Source: QYQD01 sp040754095 (GTDB lineage Bacteria > Desulfobacterota > QYQD01). From it: a DNA stretch of 64,000 bases. Shown one piece after another: positions 19,029-27,919 of the stretch (positions are counted from its first letter, which is position 1; every line of letters begins with the position of its first letter). A program made the translations under genes and the position numbers. The stretch spans positions 55,772 through 119,771 of the forward strand of contig JBFMFO010000006.1 in assembly GCA_040754095.1 (NCBI GenBank). Direction: 5' to 3'. The notes under the pieces are model-generated. The model did no database searches and was not told the DNA's origin. It saw only the letters and a program-made list of their open reading frames with translations.

Positions 19029-19091
19029 GTTGCTCTTTGTCTCTTGTTAAGAAGAGCTGAACAGATTCTCTGAGCCTGAGAAGGACTTCTG

Positions 19092-22000
19092 ATGAAGGAG
19101 GGATATGCAGCATACGGGTTGATTTTAGTTCCTCTTACTCCCCTCCTTAATATCCTGCCGATTTCCAACCAAAATCTTTTTTATCCAAGCGACGCCGTTG
19201 TCTTACTTGTTGTCCTGTGCTATCTGGGTTCCTTGTTTTTCAAAGGCTTTCGACTAATAAGGACTGATATTGACCTGCCTTTTATGGGATATTCCCTGGT
19301 GGCCTCACTGGCTGTCCTGGTATCCTTGATTTCTAAAGGCGATATGGCAGGTAATGTAAGACTACTGAAGATACTCTTTGAATCCTGCCTTGTTTATTAC
19401 ATAACTGTTTCGTTTCTCACCTCTCGTAAGGACCTTATGAATAAGGTTATCCTTGCTGTTATTTCGGTTTTTTTCGTTATTTCCGCCCTCGCCGTTTACC
19501 AGTTTTTACGCAGCGGTTCCGTACCTGGTTCCGTATTCAACGACTCTGAAGCGCTGGGCATCTACCTGACGCTGGTTTTGCCTTTAATACCGGGGATTAT
19601 GCTTTATGGTTACAGCGGCACGGGGAAGGTATTTCTGGGTATCATTTTTCCCCTGGGTTGTGTGGCGCTCTTTCTGTCGTCCTCCCGGACAGGCTGGATA
19701 AGCGGGGCTATTACCCTGTCAATTATGGGTGTACACCACTTTTTTTTCGCAGATAAGAATATCGAGGGAAACAGTCGGGCAGGAAAGCGCAGAAAAGCGA
19801 AGGCCTTTTTAGCTATACCGACGTTGAGCGGCGTGCTATACTGTCTATGGTTTTACTACGTTCAAAAGCCCATCAGAGATGTTTTTTATCTGCGCTTTAT
19901 GTCTATATTTTCTGACCACACATTAGGCGGCAGGGTCGAGTTGTGGAAGGTTGCCTGGCAACTAATTCAAGATTCGCCGCTCCTTGGTCATGGTGCTATA
20001 CCTAATATTTATAACCTCTATTTGCAGGTTGCGGCTCAATTCGGACTGGTGGCGCTAATTCTTTTCCTCTTTGTGTTTATGAAATTTTTTGGAGTTACAT
20101 TGGGCCGGCTGAAAAACATCAAATCCCCGCGTGAGTTCGGCGTGGTTTTGGGGGGATCTCTGGGAGTCCTGGGGCTGCTGATTGGAGGCATGGCCGAGTC
20201 ATCGCTGGGGAGCCGGATGTCGCCGCTCTTTTGGATGCAGGTAGGGATGGTGATGGCGTTACAGAAGATGACAGATAAACAGATAACAGGTATGAGAAAT
20301 AAGATGCCATACTGCTTCAAAAACGTTGTCGGTTCCGGGAGTTTTGGCCGGAGCAGTATAACGATCGTGCTCGGCCTGATTATGTTTATGATTTCAGCGG
20401 CGCAGGCGCAGGCTATAGATATGAATGTTTCAGACGATGGCTTGTCTTTCGTCTTTCAAAACGACGGGGATTACACCTCAGCGCATGATGATGACACAAA
20501 GCAGCAGGGTTTTCTATTTCTTGGTAAGCCCGAAGGTAAAAGGCACCTGATCCGTTTCGGCGATCTCGGCGAATGGATAAAGGGGGAGAGGATTGAGATC
20601 ATCGAAGCTGAACTCCGCCTCTATTATTATGATGAATGGTGGACGCAGAATGTCTATCATGTTGCCGTAGCCCGGTCTCTTGATGGTACAGTAAATTCCG
20701 TGGCCAAGACGCCTGAATCAGAAGTTAAAATATATGGAGATAAGTTCCCAAAAGAGGAAAAAACGCCGCGCCCTTCCTGGATTTCCTTTCCGATCCGGCT
20801 GGAGACAGTAGAGGACTGGGTCCTTCACAGTGAGCGTAATCACGGACTGGTTGTTTACGTCTCGGATATCGAGCGGCATGAGAAGAGCTTCGGTTTATGG
20901 CTGGCATCGTGTTCCGGGCAAATCGACCAGAGGCCCCAACTATACGTTAAGTATCGGCTTAAGGGGAACGGTCCGCCGACGCTCCCTAAGTTAAACCAAA
21001 TACCTGCGGGTTGGCGTGTGTGCCGGGAGGCAAGTATTAGCTGGTTACCATCAAGAGACCCGAACGGTGACGAAGTGCGTTACGAACTTGAAGAAGGGGT
21101 TGAGACTGCCCGGAGAATGTCATGTAGTAAAGCAGATGTTGTCTTTGATGGGCCTACGATTGTTAAATGGAAACCAACGCAGAACCAATTGTCAGATGCC
21201 AGGCATTTTATCCGGATCAGGGCGTCGGATTCTCATGGGGCGGCAAGTAACTGGGCCCAGATTGGTCCATTCGTACTGACTGATCAACTCATGACTATAT
21301 GGGGCGCTCATGGGAATCGAAAGATAAGGCCGCATTTTTTGCCGTCTCAGGATGGAGGAACGGTAAGGATTGCAGCGGCAAGGAATGAATGGGAACCATT
21401 CCAGGTCATAATTTCACCCCACACGAATGTAAACGGCCTGACTGTTACTGCAACAGCGCTGGACGATGGCGCCGGGCATAAAATTCCGAGTCCGATTTTA
21501 TATGTCGAACGATACATTGACATCAAGGCTTCCCCGAATCCGTGGGGAGAAGAGGGGTTGTGGCCGGATGCGCTTGTTCCGCTTATTCATCCTGTATCCG
21601 GGAAGCCCACAAGCGGTAAATATGGCGGCGACAAATTCAACCTGGTATTGGGAGAAAATCTGGTATTCTGGGCGGATGTCTATGTAGGCGAAGATGTGCA
21701 TCCCGGTACGTACAAAGGTGATGTTATAGTAAAGGCCGAGGGCATGCCTCATGCAGTTCTACCTATAGAGTTCAAGGTATATAATTTTACTCTGCCGTCT
21801 CCAAAACATCTAACGGCTGTTTTTCAGATGGGGGGTGGGGCCTTGAAGCATTTCCACGGCCTATCCAAGCTTCATCCATCTGATCCAAAAATTAAAGACC
21901 TTCCGCGTTTATATGAGGAAGAACTCCATAATCATTATATTAATAACTGGTCGCCGATTACCGGTTGGAACTATACGGCCAACGGCATGAAGGTAAAAGT

Positions 22001-23087
22001 TACCAAGGACAACCTAGTTGTGGATTGGAGCCAATTTGACAGGACCGTCACTCCATACATGGATGGCACGGCTTATAAGGATGGCATACCTGCACAATGG
22101 TTGTTTGTCCCGTATTGGCTGCCGGTCAAGGCCGGTCCAAAGGCAACGTTTACCGAGCGAGATGACGTACTGCTTACTCAATTTGTACGCGAGGTGGTCC
22201 GACATTTCAAAGAAAAGGGATGGCTGGACAGGGCGTATTACTGGGTTGTGGATGAGCCGTTTATCTCCGAATGGAAGTATAATTTTTTCCTGCATATTGC
22301 CAGGATTGTCCGCAGAGAGGCCCCGGAGTTGAAGATACTTGTAACCGATGTGCACAAGGAGGCCGATAGACTCCCAAGGCATGTTGCCGAAGCCCTGGAT
22401 CCCTATATCGATGTATGGGACCCGACGGTCCAGCAGGTAGTGGCCGGCTGGAATGTGCGGTCCGATTACTATCTCAGTCGTAAGAAGGCGGGGCTTTTTG
22501 ATATTTGGTGTCAGACTATCATGTCGGCGGCAAAAAAGGTCCCGTGGCTGAACCTTTACCCCGAGTATCCCATGTCGTTTCACCGCATTTGGGGATGGTA
22601 TTCATGGAAATATGGTTTTCAGGGTATAGAATGGTGGGATACTGTGCTATGGTGGGATACTCAAAAGAAAGAGCGGATCGATCCGTGGACGAATCCGATG
22701 GCTTTTCGTTCAGACCGGCCGGTAAATTGCGAGGGGCGCATTTTTTATCCGGGGACGTCGGAGGCGATTGGCGGCAGCGAGATTCCCATAAGCAGTCTCA
22801 GGCTCAAGGCCATTAGAGAGACTATAGAGGACTACGAATATCTTTATTTATTGTTGTCTCTGGGAGGTGATAAGGATATCTCTCCGCTTATGGAGATGTT
22901 GATTACCCTTGACGAGAGATATACGAGACTTATGAAAAAGCCGCTCATGATCTTGCCTGGCGGCACACCGCAGGAACGCAAGATCACTTCGTGGTGGGAG
23001 GCCGACGAGAATGCCTTGATGGAGGCCAGGGCAAGAATCGCAGAGTTAATTGAGAAACGCACCGCACAACCGAGGATCACATTTTGA
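19092..23087 (+). CDS. fusion: O-antigen-ligase-like membrane domain + DNRLRE/Fn3-like + DUF4091 domain
   Basis: A single uninterrupted 1331-codon frame. Residues 1-395 form a Wzy/WaaL-like polytopic domain (SSSRTGWISGAITLS, then GGRVELWKVAWQLIQDSPLLGHG and YNLYLQVAAQFGLVALI). At residue 401 a Met is followed by a classic signal-peptide-like stretch (ITIVLGLIMFMISAAQAQA, about 417-435). Residues 440-615 resemble a DNRLRE/CBM96 beta-sandwich, 618-715 an Fn3-like domain, and 725-1310 a DUF4091 glycoside-hydrolase-like region ending TIEDYEYLYLLLSLGG. The likely topology is polymerase in the membrane and DUF4091 outside. An internal start at the ATG 20292 could make the DUF4091 protein separately. 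No frameshift or stop is seen at the joint. Confidence 0.85.
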   Translation: MKEGYAAYGLILVPLTPLLNILPISNQNLFYPSDAVVLLVVLCYLGSLFFKGFRLIRTDIDLPFMGYSLVASLAVLVSLISKGDMAGNVRLLKILFESCLVYYITVSFLTSRKDLMNKVILAVISVFFVISALAVYQFLRSGSVPGSVFNDSEALGIYLTLVLPLIPGIMLYGYSGTGKVFLGIIFPLGCVALFLSSSRTGWISGAITLSIMGVHHFFFADKNIEGNSRAGKRRKAKAFLAIPTLSGVLYCLWFYYVQKPIRDVFYLRFMSIFSDHTLGGRVELWKVAWQLIQDSPLLGHGAIPNIYNLYLQVAAQFGLVALILFLFVFMKFFGVTLGRLKNIKSPREFGVVLGGSLGVLGLLIGGMAESSLGSRMSPLFWMQVGMVMALQKMTDKQITGMRNKMPYCFKNVVGSGSFGRSSITIVLGLIMFMISAAQAQAIDMNVSDDGLSFVFQNDGDYTSAHDDDTKQQGFLFLGKPEGKRHLIRFGDLGEWIKGERIEIIEAELRLYYYDEWWTQNVYHVAVARSLDGTVNSVAKTPESEVKIYGDKFPKEEKTPRPSWISFPIRLETVEDWVLHSERNHGLVVYVSDIERHEKSFGLWLASCSGQIDQRPQLYVKYRLKGNGPPTLPKLNQIPAGWRVCREASISWLPSRDPNGDEVRYELEEGVETARRMSCSKADVVFDGPTIVKWKPTQNQLSDARHFIRIRASDSHGAASNWAQIGPFVLTDQLMTIWGAHGNRKIRPHFLPSQDGGTVRIAAARNEWEPFQVIISPHTNVNGLTVTATALDDGAGHKIPSPILYVERYIDIKASPNPWGEEGLWPDALVPLIHPVSGKPTSGKYGGDKFNLVLGENLVFWADVYVGEDVHPGTYKGDVIVKAEGMPHAVLPIEFKVYNFTLPSPKHLTAVFQMGGGALKHFHGLSKLHPSDPKIKDLPRLYEEELHNHYINNWSPITGWNYTANGMKVKVTKDNLVVDWSQFDRTVTPYMDGTAYKDGIPAQWLFVPYWLPVKAGPKATFTERDDVLLTQFVREVVRHFKEKGWLDRAYYWVVDEPFISEWKYNFFLHIARIVRREAPELKILVTDVHKEADRLPRHVAEALDPYIDVWDPTVQQVVAGWNVRSDYYLSRKKAGLFDIWCQTIMSAAKKVPWLNLYPEYPMSFHRIWGWYSWKYGFQGIEWWDTVLWWDTQKKERIDPWTNPMAFRSDRPVNCEGRIFYPGTSEAIGGSEIPISSLRLKAIRETIEDYEYLYLLLSLGGDKDISPLMEMLITLDERYTRLMKKPLMILPGGTPQERKITSWWEADENALMEARARIAELIEKRTAQPRITF

Positions 23088-23450
23088 ATGCAGATACGGG
23101 GTATTCTTATGAGCGGTCTCCATACGGTAAGAGAGATTCTATCACAGGCAAGGTATCACTTTTATCGTCTTTCCGGCATCGAGGTCTATGGGGTCCAGAT
23201 CGATATCTTTTTGCATCTCCTGGTTGGGGGAATAATATTTTACCTGTGCCGAAGGAAATATTCGCTTCTTAAGTCCCTGGCCATCTTGACCGCCCTCATC
23301 TTATCCAAGGAAGTCATAGATGTCTTTGCCCATTCGGAGTTAAGGTATATCCAGAATCCCCGGATGGATACCTTCTGGGATGTGGTTGCCAGTTATGCCG
23401 GGGCCGCGGCTGTCTATTTGGTTTCTATCCGAAAACCCAAGGCCTGTTAG
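23088..23450 (+). CDS. small VanZ-like membrane protein
   Basis: A 120-residue protein with two or three hydrophobic helices and the pattern DIFLHLLVGGIIF...LTALILSKEVIDVFAHS...DTFWDVVASYAGAAAVYLV, resembling small VanZ/DUF2279-type membrane proteins with conserved H, K-E and D-x-x-x-D-x residues. No function is assigned. The ATG directly follows the TGA of the fusion gene (TGAATG), so the two are coupled. It is the last gene of the main polysaccharide run. Confidence 0.6.
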   Translation: MQIRGILMSGLHTVREILSQARYHFYRLSGIEVYGVQIDIFLHLLVGGIIFYLCRRKYSLLKSLAILTALILSKEVIDVFAHSELRYIQNPRMDTFWDVVASYAGAAAVYLVSIRKPKAC

Positions 23451-23451
23451 C

Positions 23452-23478
23452 CGCAGACCCACGCAGACGAGCGCAGAC
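23452..23478 (+). repeat. CGCAGAC repeat, period 10
   Basis: Three copies of CGCAGAC at 23452, 23462 and 23472, separated by 3 nt each, directly after the small membrane gene. Confidence 0.75.
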
Positions 23479-23593
23479 GGGAAGAATGGGTTGCCGGAAT
23501 GCTGAAATACTGTGAAGCCGTTCCGGTTACCGGGGTCACATCTTCATATGTCATTAGTGAGTAAATATCAGGGGTCGGTACTGTCCAATTTTA

Positions 23594-23641
23594 TTGACAG
23601 GAATGCTCCATCAAGTTATACATTATACAGCACAATGTATA
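23594..23641 (+). promoter_or_regulatory. promoter and operator-like inverted repeat before toxin-antitoxin pair
   Basis: TTGACA (23594-23599), a 17-bp spacer and TATACA (23617-23622) form a good sigma-70 promoter. The inverted repeat TATACATT (23617-23624) / AATGTATA (23634-23641) overlaps the -10 box. This is the usual layout for autoregulation by a ribbon-helix-helix antitoxin. The rest of the 23451-23695 gap holds only the CGCAGAC repeat. Confidence 0.65.
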
Positions 23642-23695
23642 TGTTAGGTATGACCTGAAGAAAATATGAAAATTGCCGGACAAGGAGGATTGAGC

Positions 23696-23929
23696 GTGCA
23701 TAGGACGCAGATTTACCTGGATGAGACCAGGTATCAATATGTTATGAATTTAGCCAAACGGCAAAAAAAAAGCATGGCTCAGATTATCAGGGAGCTTGTC
23801 GATGAGCATATACAGAAGAGGGCAGGACAAAAACAGGAAGACCCCTTTTTCCAGGTTATCGGAACGGCGGCAGGAACCGGTGAGTCAATCGCGGAAAGAT
23901 ATGAAGATGTGCTTTACGGAGCGGACTGA
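23696..23929 (+). CDS. ribbon-helix-helix antitoxin (VapB/CopG-like)
   Basis: A 77-residue protein starting VHRTQIYLDETRYQYVMNL, an RHH DNA-binding strand (RTQIYLD) followed by helices. The C-terminal part, DPFFQVIGTAAGTGESIAERYEDVLYG, is the toxin-neutralising tail typical of RHH antitoxins paired with PIN toxins. An ATG at 23666 is in frame, but AAGGAGG (23682-23688) sits 7 nt before the GTG at 23696, which fixes that start. The stop overlaps the PIN gene start (TGATG). Confidence 0.85.
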   Translation: MHRTQIYLDETRYQYVMNLAKRQKKSMAQIIRELVDEHIQKRAGQKQEDPFFQVIGTAAGTGESIAERYEDVLYGAD

Positions 23930-24342
23930 TGACTAAAGAGGTTTTTGTAGATACAAGCGCCTTTTATGCCCTGATAGATGCGAAAGACCCTGCCCATCGA
24001 GCGGCAAAAAAATATGTTGTGCATTGCAACTATCCGATGGTGACCACGGAGTTCATATTTGCCGAGTCTTTATCTTTGATAACCAAAAGACTGGGTAAGA
24101 ACGTGGCTATACGTTTTGGGGAGGCATTACGAGCCAGCAGATTAATCCGAATGTCACATTCATCTGAGGAGCTGATAGATAAGGCATGGGAAGAGTTCGT
24201 AAAATTTTCGGATAAGGGCTTTGATTTAATTGATTGCATCAGTTTTGTTACTATGGAAAACCTTGGTATTAACGCTGCCCTTTCTTTTGATAAGCACTTC
24301 GCCCAAAGGGGCTTTGACATGGTGCCGTCTAAACGTTTTTAA
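23929..24342 (+). CDS. PIN-domain toxin (VapC-type RNase)
   Basis: A 137-residue PIN nuclease. The acidic catalytic residues are visible in VFVDTSAFYALID (Asp8), TTEFIFAES (Glu), FDLIDCISFVTM (Asp) and AALSFDKHF (Asp). VapC toxins cleave tRNA or rRNA when the antitoxin is degraded; the target here is unknown. It overlaps the antitoxin stop by 1 nt. The cassette lies at the boundary between the transport/polymerase genes and the sugar-nucleotide genes. Confidence 0.88.
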   Translation: MTKEVFVDTSAFYALIDAKDPAHRAAKKYVVHCNYPMVTTEFIFAESLSLITKRLGKNVAIRFGEALRASRLIRMSHSSEELIDKAWEEFVKFSDKGFDLIDCISFVTMENLGINAALSFDKHFAQRGFDMVPSKRF

Positions 24343-24414
24343 TACCCCGGCCATCAAATGCCCGAATACCGTCGGCGGTATAACTTGGTTTTTTATGAGG
24401 TCATTTTTTAGGCA

Positions 24415-25499
24415 ATGGAAAAGGATTCCAGAATATATATAGCCGGTCATCGCGGCCTGGTGGGATCGGCCATCGCCCGCCATCTTAAGGCCCAGGGTTA
24501 TACCGACCTGATCCTGCGAACCAGCCGGGAACTGGACTTGAAGAGACAGGCTGAAACCGAGGCGTTCCTTGCCCGGGAAAGGCCGGAATATGTCTTTATG
24601 GCCGCAGCCAGAGTAGGGGGGATTCTGGCCAACAATACCTATCCCGCTGACTTCATCTACGACAATATCGCCATCCAGACGAACCTGATCCACGCCTCCT
24701 ATATGAACGGCGTCAAAAAGCTGCTGTTTTTAGGCAGCTCCTGTATTTATCCGAGGCATTGTCCCCAGCCCATGAAGGAGGAATATCTTCTCACCGGCCC
24801 GCTCGAGCCTACCAATGAGCCCTACGCGGTGGCCAAGATCGCCGGTATCAAGATGTGTCAGTCCTATAACCGTCAATACGGGACCAACTTTATGAGCGTC
24901 ATGCCTACCAATCTTTATGGGCTGAACGATAATTTTGACCTGGAGACATCGCATGTACTCCCGGCCTTAATCCGCAAGTTCCATCTGGCCAAGTTGGCCA
25001 TGGAGAAGGATCGGGAAGGTCTTGCCCGCGATGAGGCGCAATATGGGCCTATTCCCGGGGATGTTAAGGCTGCGCTTGGCATAGCGCCTTACCCCTCACG
25101 CCTCACCCCTCACGTAACCGTCTGGGGTAGCGGAAGTCCCCGGCGTGAGTTTCTGCACGTAGATGACCTCGCGGATGCCTGCATCTTTATTATGAGGCAT
25201 GTTAATGCCACAGCCGCCGCCGCATCCGATTCAGACATTATAAATATCGGCTGCGGCCGGGACCTCACCATCAAGGAATTGGCTGAATTGACAAGAGAGG
25301 TGGCCGGTTTCGCGGGTGAGCTTATATTCGACACCACCAAACCCGATGGCACGCCTCAAAAACTTCTTGACGTCAGCAAATTAAAAGGACTTGGCTGGGA
25401 ACCCAGAATCGACCTGAGAGACGGCATCCGGCGGACGTACGAGTGGTACAGGCAATCGGGAAAAGATACATTTACCAGAAAAGAGAGGGCAGCGTACAA

Positions 25500-25503
<4 letters not shown>
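24415..25503 (+). CDS. fcl: GDP-L-fucose synthase
   Basis: An extended SDR epimerase/reductase of 362 residues making GDP-L-fucose from GDP-4-keto-6-deoxymannose with NADPH. Visible are the Rossmann motif AGHRGLVGSAIARHL, AAARVGGILAN, the catalytic Ser of LGSSCIYP, YAVAKIAGIKMC (YxxxK) and MPTNLYG. It is about 40 residues longer than the E. coli enzyme because of an insertion after IRKFHLAKLA (about residues 195-235). The end of that insertion, PYPSRLTPH, is encoded by three 7-bp repeats. It overlaps gmd by 4 nt (ATGA). Confidence 0.95.
25093..25113 (+). repeat. in-frame period-7 array inside fcl
   Basis: CCCTCAC, GCCTCAC, CCCTCAC in tandem: 21 nt, a multiple of three, so the frame is preserved. 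It encodes the variable insertion loop of the fucose synthase. Confidence 0.8.
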
Positions 25504-26546
<1,043 letters not shown>

Positions 26547-26563
26547 ATAAGTGGGCTGGAGTA

Positions 26564-27163
26564 ATGGAAAACCACGTCATCTGGCATAATGGATACGTAA
26601 ACAGGTCGGACAGAAACCGTCTGAACAACCACAGAAGCGGGCTGGTATGGTTTACCGGTCTTTCTGCCTCCGGCAAGTCCACCATTGCCCATCATGTGGA
26701 GAAGGAATTATTCAACAGAGGAATTCGCGTCTATGTCCTGGATGGCGACAATATCCGCCACGGGCTGAACAGTAATCTTGGCTTTAGTCCTGGAGACCGG
26801 AAAGAGAACCTCCGCAGGATAGTTGAGTTGTCAAAACTTTTTGCGGATGCCGGAATACTTGTCCTCGCGGCCTTCATCTCTCCTTTCCGGGCGGATCGGG
26901 AATACATAAGAAGCCGGTTTGAAGGGGATAACTTCCTGGAGATATACGTAAAATGCCCGGTTGAAGAGTGCGAAAGGCGCGACCCCAAAGGGCAGTACCG
27001 GAAGGCCCGGTCCGGGATTATCAAGGAATATACAGGGGTTTCTTCTCCTTACGAGGAACCGCTGAACCCCGATCTGGTGATAGAGACAGAAAAATTAAGT
27101 CTTGGAGATGCCGTGCAGAAGGCGCTGAAATTTCTGGATGATAAAAAGTTTATATCGTATTGA
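26564..27163 (+). CDS. cysC: adenylylsulfate kinase (APS kinase)
   Basis: A 199-residue kinase phosphorylating APS to PAPS. It has the P-loop GLSASGKST (about residues 32-40), VLDGDNIRHGLN, the FISPFRADRE segment with the phospho-acceptor Ser, and the CPVEECERRDPKGQYRKAR substrate loop. Dissimilatory sulfate reduction uses APS directly and does not need PAPS, so a cysC next to gmd/fcl points to PAPS for sulfation of the polysaccharide or to assimilation. No sulfotransferase is found in the window. Followed by a strong hairpin terminator. Confidence 0.95.
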   Translation: MENHVIWHNGYVNRSDRNRLNNHRSGLVWFTGLSASGKSTIAHHVEKELFNRGIRVYVLDGDNIRHGLNSNLGFSPGDRKENLRRIVELSKLFADAGILVLAAFISPFRADREYIRSRFEGDNFLEIYVKCPVEECERRDPKGQYRKARSGIIKEYTGVSSPYEEPLNPDLVIETEKLSLGDAVQKALKFLDDKKFISY

Positions 27164-27253
27164 AGTGCCTGGTCTATCTCTTTCAACTCATTCCAGGACA
27201 GTTCGCCCAACATTCTTCTCCCCAGTCCAGGCCTATAATCCGTAACCGCAATG

Positions 27254-27292
27254 GATAAAGGGGCGCCCGCCTTTGGCGGGCGCCCCTTTATC
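27254..27292. terminator. bidirectional hairpin terminator
   Basis: GATAAAGGGGCGCCCGCC (27254-27271) is perfectly complementary to 27275-27292 across a TTT loop, an 18-bp stem with A- and T-rich feet. It separates the convergent cysC and the secreted Cys protein, so it can serve both strands. Confidence 0.85.
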
Positions 27293-27306
27293 AGTTTCAT
27301 AAGAGG

Positions 27307-27603
27307 TTATTTCTGTGTCTTGGCAGCCGGTTTTGCCGCTGTTGGAGCCGGGATACAGGACTTGCAGGGTTCATATCCCTTTTTTTCAGCTTCTGCTACA
27401 TCCTTAAAAGTAACCATGTTTTCCTGTTTGATTTTTTTGGCCAGTTTGCAGGAGGGCAGGTGGTACTTGCCTCCTTTAGCTGAGCCTACAAAAGCCGGTT
27501 CTTCTTTTGTAGCCGTCTTCTCGGCAGCTTGCACAGAGAATGCGACAAGAGTAAACGCGAACATCAAGACTAGAATTAACGAGACGTACCTTCTAACTGG
27601 CAT
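27307..27603 (-). CDS. small secreted cysteine-motif protein (Ada-type metal-binding-like)
   Basis: A 98-residue protein with a signal peptide (RRYVSLILVLMFAFTLVAF, cleavage after QAA near residue 27). The mature part carries FVGSAKGGKYHLPSCKLAKKI and GYEPCKSCIP: an H-x3-C...C-x2-C arrangement like the zinc-binding Ada/metal-binding domain found alone in many secreted proteins. A Pro/Ala/Lys-rich tail follows. AAGGAGG lies just upstream of the ATG. A periplasmic metal- or redox-sensing role is possible but unknown. Confidence 0.7.
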   Translation of the reverse strand: MPVRRYVSLILVLMFAFTLVAFSVQAAEKTATKEEPAFVGSAKGGKYHLPSCKLAKKIKQENMVTFKDVAEAEKKGYEPCKSCIPAPTAAKPAAKTQK

Positions 27604-27648
27604 AAAAATTTTTCCTCCTTGAACTAGATATTTTTTTAGTCTTTTATT

Positions 27649-27682
27649 CTCTCCGGCCCGTAGCCGGCCTATGGCCGGAGAG
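27649..27682. repeat. inverted repeat CTCTCCGGCC / GGCCGGAGAG
   Basis: Perfect 10-bp arms at 27649-27658 and 27673-27682, in the divergent gap upstream of the secreted Cys protein. A T-rich stretch follows on the + side. It may be an operator or part of a terminator. The rest of 27604-27850 shows no gene. Confidence 0.5.
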
Positions 27683-27850
27683 TCTGTTTTTTCTTCTCGG
27701 TAGCGGCCGGGAAAACTTTAAATTATGTGCATTTTTTTACGAACCCTTTCGGGGTCATGCAAAAATAGACAATTTTGGAGAAAAATGTTATAGCCGAAAG
27801 GCCCCATAGCTGTTTCAGGCGGGAAAGTTTTGAACCCAGTCATAATATTT

Positions 27851-27884
27851 GGAACCCGAAGGGTTCCGAATGAGCATTAACTAA
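27851..27884 (+). repeat. palindromic element with TAACTAA tail (variant stem)
   Basis: GGAACCC-GAA-GGGTTCC hairpin (27851-27867) followed by GAATGAGCATTAACTAA. The tail matches the elements at 33437, 36180 and 47360 although the stem sequence differs, so stem pairing rather than sequence is conserved. Confidence 0.65.
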
Positions 27885-27919
27885 TGACATATAAAGATGT
27901 GACCCCGGCGGAGGACCCT

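Noticed and set aside
22014..22583. 189-codon frame antisense to the DUF4091 region
   Set aside because: It is a shadow of the fusion gene with no independent evidence.
27251..27622. 123-codon + strand frame opposite the secreted Cys protein
   Set aside because: It begins inside the terminator hairpin and is antisense to a gene with a clear signal peptide, Cys motif and ribosome site.
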